NCBI GenBank assembly: GCA_034189035.1
Contig: JAXHVA010000042.1
Span: forward strand, 1-38,779
DNA from: JAUXFK01 sp034189035
GTDB taxonomy: Bacteria > Desulfobacterota > UBA8473
Length of the DNA stretch: 38,779 bases
Direction of reading: 5' to 3'
Within the stretch, counting starts at the first letter, position 1. Each line of letters starts with the position of its first letter. The notes under the pieces were generated by a model. That model was given only the letters and a program-made list of their open reading frames with translations. It was not told where the DNA came from and made no database searches. Positions 33,303-38,779 of the stretch are shown one piece after another. A program made the position numbers and the translations under genes.

Positions 33303-33929
33303 ATGAAGATATGTGTTACAGCCTCTGGTGAGGGTTTGGATGCCAAAATCGATCCCCGTTTTGGCAGGTGTCAGTACTTTACTATAATTGATTTGGATAC
33401 CATGGAGTTTGAGTCTCTGCAAAATAGCAGCATTGGAGCCTCTGGTGGGGCCGGGATTCAGGCTGCCCAGTTTGTAGCTAATAAAGGAGTGGATCTTGTC
33501 CTTACCGGGAATGTAGGGCCAAATGCATACAACACATTAGAGGCTGCTGATATATGTGTAATTACCGGAGTTGCCGGAGAAGTAAGACAGGCAGTAGATG
33601 ATTACAAATCCGGCAAGTTGCAGCAACCGATTCCAGGTCCTTCAGTAGGCGCACATTCTGGAATGAGTAGCACTATGAGAGCTGGAAGAGCTGGGGAAAG
33701 GGGCATGGCATCCTTGGGAGTTTCATCATCCGATAATGCATCTTCTCATGTGAGGTCCTGGAATGAGGAACTCGATGCCCTCAAAGAGCAGACCCAGACC
33801 ATGAAGACCCAGCTTAATGAGATCATACAACGGTTAGATAATCTAAAAGGAGAAGATCCTACCTCAGAGAACCAAAGTGCAGGAATATCTCAGGTGAAAG
33901 AAGCATTAAAGAAGAGAAGAACGAGTTAA
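33303..33929 (+). CDS. NifX-family protein with C-terminal coiled coil
   Basis: This 208-residue protein has an N-terminal NifX/NifB-type domain (MKICVTASGEGLDAKIDPRFGRC to about residue 115, with GVDLVLTGNVGPNA). A Ser/Gly-rich linker follows, and then a helix-rich C terminus (ELDALKEQTQTMKTQLNEII) likely to form a coiled coil. The start ATG at 33303 with AGAGGG is preferred over a TTG at 33249, which would prefix residues outside the family pattern. The coiled coil matches the one in the preceding protein, so the two may bind each other. This is the third NifX-type protein of the operon. Confidence 0.83.
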   Translation: MKICVTASGEGLDAKIDPRFGRCQYFTIIDLDTMEFESLQNSSIGASGGAGIQAAQFVANKGVDLVLTGNVGPNAYNTLEAADICVITGVAGEVRQAVDDYKSGKLQQPIPGPSVGAHSGMSSTMRAGRAGERGMASLGVSSSDNASSHVRSWNEELDALKEQTQTMKTQLNEIIQRLDNLKGEDPTSENQSAGISQVKEALKKRRTS

Positions 33930-33946
33930 AAAAGGAGGTAACCGTT

Positions 33947-34180
33947 ATGCCAAGAGGTGATGGAACAGGTCCTAGAGGAGGAAGCGGCCCAGGGACAGGA
34001 AGAGGTATGGGTGGAGGAGGTAGGGGCGCTGGCAGGATGGGGAGTGGCAATAGAGCGGGTGCTGATCCTTATGGAGAGTGCGTTTGTCCCGGTTGTGGAG
34101 CATGTGTTCCCCATCAGAGAGGGGTTCCTTGTTATCAGGTTAGCTGTCCGCAATGCAATACAGCTATGGTAAGAAGATAG
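33947..34180 (+). CDS. Gly-rich protein with C-terminal zinc-ribbon
   Basis: This 77-residue protein has an N-terminal half that repeats the MPRGDGTGPRGGSGPGTGRG style of the earlier glycine-rich protein. The C-terminal half has CVCPGCGAC and CYQVSCPQC, two CXXC pairs typical of a zinc-ribbon or rubredoxin-like site. A strong AAAGGAGGTAA site precedes the ATG. It has the same GTGPRG signature as the gene at 32641, so they probably act in the same complex. Confidence 0.82.
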   Translation: MPRGDGTGPRGGSGPGTGRGMGGGGRGAGRMGSGNRAGADPYGECVCPGCGACVPHQRGVPCYQVSCPQCNTAMVRR

Positions 34181-34190
34181 GGGAATTTCA

Positions 34191-34281
34191 CTAGGGCAAG
34201 AGGGCGTGTAATATTCTGTTTTGATGGATTTCCAGGGATATTCCCTACCACCCTGGGATACCTCCTCCCCTCTTGCCCTGG
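34191..34281 (+). repeat. Long inverted repeat with nested alternative hairpins
   Basis: AGGGCAAGAGGG (34193-34204) pairs perfectly with CCCTCTTGCCCT (34268-34279), extending by a G-U and C-G pair. Inside, AGGGA (34234-34238) can pair with TCCCT (34242-34246), or CCAGGG (34232-34237) with CCCTGG (34251-34256); these are mutually exclusive. No T-run follows. It lies between two genes of one operon and could be an RNA switch, processing site or mobile repeat. Confidence 0.6.
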
Positions 34282-34305
34282 TAGAATACAAAGGATGTGT
34301 TTAAA

Positions 34306-35142
34306 ATGATAATTTCTATTGCCAGTGGTAAAGGGGGAACAGGTAAGACAACAATAGCTACCAGTATTGCCTTATCATTAAAGGATGTCCAATATATAGA
34401 CTGTGATGTAGAGGAACCCAATGGACATCTTTTCTTAAGGCCTCAAATAGATGAGAGGATCTCTGTAGGTATTCCCACACCAAATGTTGATATGTCAAGA
34501 TGTACATACTGTGGTGAGTGTGCCCGTGTATGCGAATTCAATGCAATTGTAGTTATAAAGAAGAAGGTTCTTGTCTTTCCTGAACTCTGTCATGGCTGTG
34601 GAGGATGTTCATATATATGCAATGAGAATGCTATTGAAGAGGTAGAAAGAGAGATCGGGGTAATTGAGAAGGGAATGGCTGGAGATATAGGGTTTGTTCA
34701 CGGCCTCCTAAATGTGGGAGAACCGATGGCACCACCACTGATTCATAGAGAAAAGAGTATGATAGATATAGAGAATACCGTTATTATCGATACTTCACCT
34801 GGCACCTCATGTCCTGTAGTTGAGTCGGTTAGAGGCAGCGATTTTTGTATTTTGGTTACTGAACCTACCCCATTCGGATTGAATGACTTGAAATTGGCCG
34901 TTGAAATGGTGCGTAAACTTTCCATCCCATTAGGTGTCTTGATTAACTGCTCAGATATAGGTGACCAAAAGGTTTTGCACTATTGTGAGAATGAAAAAAT
35001 TCCTGTCTTACTGGAAATTCCATTTAACAGAAGGATAGCAGAGGCATATTCAAAAGGTATACCAATGATAGAGGAGGTTCCTGAATACAAGGGTAATTTT
35101 CAAGATATTTACTGTGAGTTAGCTCATAAATATGCTTTATAA
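34306..35142 (+). CDS. MinD-type ATPase with inserted ferredoxin motifs (ORP cluster)
   Basis: This 278-residue P-loop ATPase starts MIISIASGKGGTGKTT (Walker A 8-15). Two [4Fe-4S] motifs are inserted after about residue 60: CTYCGECARVC (66-76) and CHGCGGCSYIC (95-105). The MinD-like TSPGTSCPVVES region follows. It matches the DVU2103/DVU2104-type ATPases of the Desulfovibrio ORP locus, where two such genes occur; only one is seen here. The ATG at 34306 has AAGGA 10 bases upstream, while the in-frame GTG at 34297 sits too close to it. It probably drives cluster assembly or transfer. Confidence 0.9.
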   Translation: MIISIASGKGGTGKTTIATSIALSLKDVQYIDCDVEEPNGHLFLRPQIDERISVGIPTPNVDMSRCTYCGECARVCEFNAIVVIKKKVLVFPELCHGCGGCSYICNENAIEEVEREIGVIEKGMAGDIGFVHGLLNVGEPMAPPLIHREKSMIDIENTVIIDTSPGTSCPVVESVRGSDFCILVTEPTPFGLNDLKLAVEMVRKLSIPLGVLINCSDIGDQKVLHYCENEKIPVLLEIPFNRRIAEAYSKGIPMIEEVPEYKGNFQDIYCELAHKYAL

Positions 35143-35202
35143 GCAATGCTGTTAGTTGTCCTTTCCATTCTATCTGTTCCGCGATCATGTATAAGCCATC
35201 AG

Positions 35203-35233
35203 AAAAGTGAAGGAAAATCTATTTTTCACTTTT
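35203..35233 (+). terminator. Possible terminator of the ORP-like operon
   Basis: AAAAGTGAA and TTCACTTTT form a perfect 9-bp, AT-rich stem around a 13-base loop, 60 bases after the last gene. T-rich sequence is part of the right arm, so termination is plausible but not certain. The remaining bases to 35367 show no convincing promoter for the next gene. Confidence 0.45.
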
Positions 35234-35367
35234 ACTGGATACTTTTCCGAAGCAGTGTTATAGATTTCATTTAATAGAAAGGAATAATGGAACGAGAAGA
35301 TTATTTTCGTAGGTCTTATTGTATAAGTATCTCATGTTTGCCTATCCCGGAAAGGAGGTTATAAAAA

Positions 35368-37854
35368 ATGGCACAGACGCAAGTCAGCAAGAGTGAAAAG
35401 GATTTACTTGATAGTCGTCAATACTGGTGGTGGGCGGAAAAGAAGAGATCGCTAAGACTCAATTATTTGAGGAAGGCCATCTGGTCAAAGGCAACCAAGG
35501 GATCGAGCTACTTACCTGGAGTTCAGATGGATTTGGAAAATTTTCGATGGCATACCAGGGTATTCAAGGAGGCACCTTCGTCAGAGCCTTTTATTATCAC
35601 AAGGGCGAGGGCAATTGCTGCTCTTCTTGACAATATGCCGGTATTTATCACAGACCAGTCCAGGATTCAGGGATATCCTGGTTCTGCTCCCCATCTTATC
35701 ACCTGGATCCCAACAGCCTCTTTTATGATAAACGAGGATATAATAAACGACCGAACGGGTATTATCCCTGAAGAGGAGTTGGAAGAGGCTAAGGATATGG
35801 TTGAATTCTGGAAGGGGAGAACATATCATGATGTGTGCCATCAGTATCATAGTCGTAAGGAGAAGGTGATTCAGCTTATGGCGGATTATGTTTCACCTGG
35901 GAGAGAGGTGGCCGGTTTTGATTATGTTGTTCCTCAGTGTGACTGGATGTACCAGGGTTTTGACTCAATTATAAATACAATAGACGAGAAAATTACAGAA
36001 GCTGAGAAAAAAATGCGAGAGGCCCCCATGGCCAAGGAGCAGGTCTCTTACATGGAAAAGATAGATACATGGAAGGCAATGAAGGTATGCCTTGAGGCCA
36101 CGGTCCGGTATGCAAGACGGATAAGCAGATTGGCGAAGATAATTGCAGAGAATTTCGAGACCGATCCAAAGAGGAGACAGGAACTCTTACGGGTCAATGT
36201 GACCTGCGAAAAGGTGCCGGCCAGACCGCCGGAGCATCTCTGGGAGGCTATACAATTCGATCACTTTGTGCAGGTAGCCTACAGGCTTGAATGGCATAAT
36301 GCTGCATGGCCGTGGCGACAGGACTACTGGCATTGGCCTTTCTATAAAAAGGATGTACTCCAAGAGAAGAACCTCACAAGAGATGAGGTGATTGAGTATT
36401 GTGCAGAGTGGATGATAGCGGCCTATTCAATCGGGAAGACATGGCCTAGACTGGGAAGGGAAGGTCTGCAGGGCAGTCCTGGTCCCTATGTATGGACCCT
36501 TGGTGGGTTGGATGAGGATGGCAATGATGCCTGCAATGACCTTACGGATTGCTACCTGGAATCTGCGATTATAAGCAGGGTGAGCGATCCCACCTTTGGC
36601 TTTCGTTATAGCTCTAAAACACGAACACAGACACTGCGGCGAGTGTTCGAATGTATCCGTCACGGTCTCGGTTATCCTTCCATAAGAAATGATGACGTTC
36701 TTATCCCAAATATAATGCACTGGTTCGGCCATCCGCTCAAAGAGGCAAGACGTTGGGTTCACCAGGCATGTATGGCCCCTGCTCCAGACACAAAATGGGC
36801 TGCACCGTCTTTAAGGTACCCTCAAGCCTCAATACTGACCGGAGCAAAGGCTGTCACCCTTGCTGTGTTTGACGGTTTTGATCCATTGACAGGGATGCAA
36901 ACAGGTATAAAGACAGGAGATTGCACCGAATTTGAGACCTTTGAAGAGTTTTATGATGCATGGTATAAGCAACTGAAGTCCGGCTTTAAGATGGCAACGG
37001 GCATGGAGCATAGGAACAGGGAGATAGAGGCCAGGTTTTATCCCAAGCCAATGACATCTGCCCTTTATGAACGGTGTATAGAGAAAGGCGAAAACAGTGC
37101 ACTTTCTAACGAGAGAAGCAGCTTATGGTTTACACTCTTCGCCTTTTCCGAGACAGGGGATTGTCTCGCTGCTATGAAGAAGCTGATATATGATGATAAG
37201 AAATACACGATGGCTGGGCTGAAGAAGGCCCTGGAGGCAAACTGGGAGGGTTATGAAGAGATGAGGCAGGACTTTGTCCAGGCCCCCAAATGGGGTAATG
37301 ACGATGACTATGTAGATCAGATATACGTAAGGATCTATGAAGATCTTGCTAAGATGTCGTGGTCTGTACGTGATATCAATGGCCAGCCATGGCCCACACT
37401 GCCGGAGACCGTAGCAACATTCACGGTTCAAGCGCCAAAGATTGGGGCATTGCCTAACGGCAGAAGGTTGGGTGATCCACTATATGATGGGGGGTGTTCT
37501 CCTGGTGCCGGTCTCGATAAGAAGGGTCCAACCGCAGTGTTAAAATCTGTAGGCAAATTAGATCATATTGGTTCAGTAAGGGCAACTCTGCTGAATCAGA
37601 GATTATCTCCCTCTCAGCTTCAAGGGGACAAGGGCTTCAAGATGTGGAGGGACTATATGAAGACCTGGCATGATCTGGGTATCAATCATGTTCAGTTTAA
37701 TATGGTTGACAACGAGACGTTATACGCAGCTCAGAGAGAGCCGGAGCAATACAGCGAGTTGCTCGTTCGGATTGCTGGCTATAGTGCGCATTTTGTTGAG
37801 ATGAACAAGATTACACAGGATGCGATCATCGCACGTAATGTACAGAAGTTTTAG
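35368..37854 (+). CDS. Glycyl radical enzyme, X-succinate synthase type (BssA/AssA-like)
   Basis: This complete 828-residue glycyl radical enzyme carries the radical motif RIAGYSAHF with Gly804 near the C terminus. The active-site cysteine is Cys468 in HQACMAPAP. Position +2 after it is Ala, not the Glu of diol dehydratase/decarboxylase types (CVE). An Arg lies at +15 (Arg483), the same offset as Cys493 to the fumarate-binding Arg508 in benzylsuccinate synthase. Length also fits BssA/AssA. It would add a hydrocarbon or aromatic side chain to fumarate in the cytoplasm; the substrate is unknown. A GGAAAGGAGG site precedes the ATG. No activating radical-SAM enzyme and no small BssB/BssC-like subunits are visible in the window. 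Confidence 0.85.
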   Translation: MAQTQVSKSEKDLLDSRQYWWWAEKKRSLRLNYLRKAIWSKATKGSSYLPGVQMDLENFRWHTRVFKEAPSSEPFIITRARAIAALLDNMPVFITDQSRIQGYPGSAPHLITWIPTASFMINEDIINDRTGIIPEEELEEAKDMVEFWKGRTYHDVCHQYHSRKEKVIQLMADYVSPGREVAGFDYVVPQCDWMYQGFDSIINTIDEKITEAEKKMREAPMAKEQVSYMEKIDTWKAMKVCLEATVRYARRISRLAKIIAENFETDPKRRQELLRVNVTCEKVPARPPEHLWEAIQFDHFVQVAYRLEWHNAAWPWRQDYWHWPFYKKDVLQEKNLTRDEVIEYCAEWMIAAYSIGKTWPRLGREGLQGSPGPYVWTLGGLDEDGNDACNDLTDCYLESAIISRVSDPTFGFRYSSKTRTQTLRRVFECIRHGLGYPSIRNDDVLIPNIMHWFGHPLKEARRWVHQACMAPAPDTKWAAPSLRYPQASILTGAKAVTLAVFDGFDPLTGMQTGIKTGDCTEFETFEEFYDAWYKQLKSGFKMATGMEHRNREIEARFYPKPMTSALYERCIEKGENSALSNERSSLWFTLFAFSETGDCLAAMKKLIYDDKKYTMAGLKKALEANWEGYEEMRQDFVQAPKWGNDDDYVDQIYVRIYEDLAKMSWSVRDINGQPWPTLPETVATFTVQAPKIGALPNGRRLGDPLYDGGCSPGAGLDKKGPTAVLKSVGKLDHIGSVRATLLNQRLSPSQLQGDKGFKMWRDYMKTWHDLGINHVQFNMVDNETLYAAQREPEQYSELLVRIAGYSAHFVEMNKITQDAIIARNVQKF

Positions 37855-38280
37855 TATCTTATTGCGGATGGGATATACATATAATCTGATAAGGGGTTGC
37901 CAGAGTATTAATGACTCAGACAGCTCCAAAAGTCCTTTTTGAATAACGTATTATCATTTCGCAAGATCGTCCTTTATGTGAAAGGAGGTGATACATATAT
38001 GAAAGCTTAGTAATTCTTCCGGTTATGTGAGGTTAGAAACCTACATAATGAGAAAAGAGTTTGATGAAGAGTAACTTTTTAAGTGTTTTTCATTAAGGGG
38101 CTTTTCATAGGAAGACATCAATATACCTTCTGGAGCACTACTGGGCATAGAAATCAATCCTGTTTTATGATCAAATTCCTTCTCACGCTCATCAGGAGAG
38201 TCTTCAGTTCAAAATCAAAAAAGACATATACAAAGGTCTTCCAAGCCTTTGAAAAAGTAGAAAGAAAGGGGGGTATTTAA
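37855..38280 (+). other. 426-base gap between the two glycyl radical enzyme genes
   Basis: No convincing gene is seen. A frame at 38083-38280 (GTG start, 65 codons) has no ribosome-binding site, no cysteine motif and an odd composition, and I do not regard it as real. The frame of the three-codon ORF at 37999 is the same one, interrupted by stops, so a decayed gene is possible. An AAAGGGGGG-type site near 38270 serves the next gene. Confidence 0.45.
37981..38010 (+). promoter_or_regulatory. Perfect Shine-Dalgarno before a three-codon ORF
   Basis: AAAGGAGGTG is followed, at ideal spacing, by ATG AAA GCT TAG. Such a strong site in front of a peptide of three residues suggests a remnant of a deleted gene or a translated leader. 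Confidence 0.4.
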
Positions 38281-38779
38281 ATGGTGCAGGAAGAGATCAA
38301 AAAGAGTGAGAAGGAATTATTGGATGATCGTCAGTACTGGTGGTGGGCTGAAAAGAAAAGATCTCCAAGGCTCAACTACTTAAGGAAGGCGATTTGGTCT
38401 AAGGCCAGTAAAGGATCGAGCTATTTGCCCGGGGTCCAGGTAGATTTGGAGAATTTTCGCTGGCATACAAAGATATTCAAAGAGGCACCCCCTTCAGAAC
38501 CGTTCATCATTACGAGGGCCAGGGCTTTTGCAGCATTACTCGAGAACATGCCTGTCTTCATTACCGATCATTCCAGGATACAGGGGTATCCGGGTTCTGC
38601 TCCTCATCTTATCACCTGGATTCCCACAACATCTACTACTCTCAATGAAGATACGTCTAACGATCGTACAGGCATCATTCCTGATGATGAGATTGAAGAG
38701 GCAATAGAGATGGTGAAATTCTGGAAGGGGAGGACCTATGAGGACAAGTGTATACAGTACCAGACCCATAGGCAGAGGG
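38281..38779 (+). CDS. Second X-succinate synthase-type glycyl radical enzyme (cut by window end)
   Basis: The first 166 codons are present and run off the window. They align without gaps to the gene at 35368 at roughly 78 percent identity by eye, with blocks such as RQYWWWAEKKRS, RLNYLRKAIWSKA and GYPGSAPHLITWIPT. Differences cluster in the first ten residues and after residue 115. The catalytic Cys and radical Gly lie outside, so activity cannot be judged. An AAAGGGGGG site precedes the ATG. It is a tandem paralogue, possibly with another substrate or forming a heteromer. Confidence 0.85.
   Translation, partial: MVQEEIKKSEKELLDDRQYWWWAEKKRSPRLNYLRKAIWSKASKGSSYLPGVQVDLENFRWHTKIFKEAPPSEPFIITRARAFAALLENMPVFITDHSRIQGYPGSAPHLITWIPTTSTTLNEDTSNDRTGIIPDDEIEEAIEMVKFWKGRTYEDKCIQYQTHRQR

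Noticed and set aside
38083..38280. 65-codon frame ahead of the second glycyl radical enzyme
   Set aside because: GTG start without ribosome-binding site, no cysteine pattern of BssB/BssC-type subunits, odd composition; kept only as a possible gene remnant.
1..38779. CRISPR array, tRNA, rRNA or prophage genes
   Set aside because: No regularly spaced repeats, no tRNA-like cloverleaf or rRNA segment noticed, and no phage structural genes seen on reading the window.

Overview
The window reads as DNA from an anaerobic, Gram-negative-type sulfate reducer, most likely a member of the Desulfobacterota (former Deltaproteobacteria). It encodes the complete dissimilatory sulfate-to-sulfide route with its membrane complexes: Sat, AprBA, QmoABC, DsrAB, DsrC, DsrD, DsrN and DsrMKJOP. 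It also carries an orange-protein (ORP)-like cluster typical of Desulfovibrio relatives, and two tandem genes for glycyl radical enzymes that look like fumarate-adding X-succinate synthases (toluene/alkane activation type). The base composition is AT-rich. I see no rRNA, tRNA or CRISPR. Every gene I can support lies on the + strand.

Left edge (1-4876). A frameshifted IS481-like transposase remnant ends at about 505. It is followed by a two-component pair: a membrane histidine kinase and an NtrC-type sigma54 activator. Downstream is a 550-base non-coding stretch with a series of GTTAC motifs spaced close to whole helical turns and a sigma54-type -24/-12 element. These precede a small 2[4Fe-4S] ferredoxin and an unrecognised 107-residue protein.

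Sulfate-reduction island (about 4980-29176). A sigma70-type promoter overlaps one dyad and is followed by an 18-base perfect palindrome resembling the FadR (TetR-family) box. It leads into a conserved hypothetical gene and a TPR gene, then dsrA-dsrB-dsrD-dsrN-nitrilase-dsrC-OsmC-CGGC protein, closed by a terminator. An RsbRD_N-domain gene then leads dsrMKJOP, followed by a ferredoxin with an Asp replacing one cluster Cys. aprB-aprA follow and end at a hairpin. Two paralogous YkgJ-type cysteine-cluster genes come next, then qmoABC and sat, closed by a strong terminator. Sat and AprBA (cytoplasm) activate and reduce sulfate to sulfite using electrons from QmoABC. DsrAB (regulated by DsrD, siroheme amidated by DsrN) reduces sulfite onto DsrC, and DsrMKJOP recycles the DsrC trisulfide at the membrane.

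ORP-like region (29215-35233). A PAS-containing sigma54 activator is followed by a near-consensus sigma54 promoter. The downstream operon has three NifX/NifB-type cofactor-binding domain proteins, an Mrp/NBP35 ATPase, three small glycine/proline-rich proteins and a MinD-type ATPase with inserted ferredoxin motifs.

Right edge (35368-38779). One complete glycyl radical enzyme is followed by a second copy cut by the window end. The 426 bases between them have no convincing gene, only a perfect Shine-Dalgarno before a three-codon ORF. The co-clustering of all sulfate-respiration genes, an IS remnant on one side and a catabolic gene duplication on the other fit the idea of a transferable metabolic island. 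The window length would also suit an environmental large-insert clone; that is inference.
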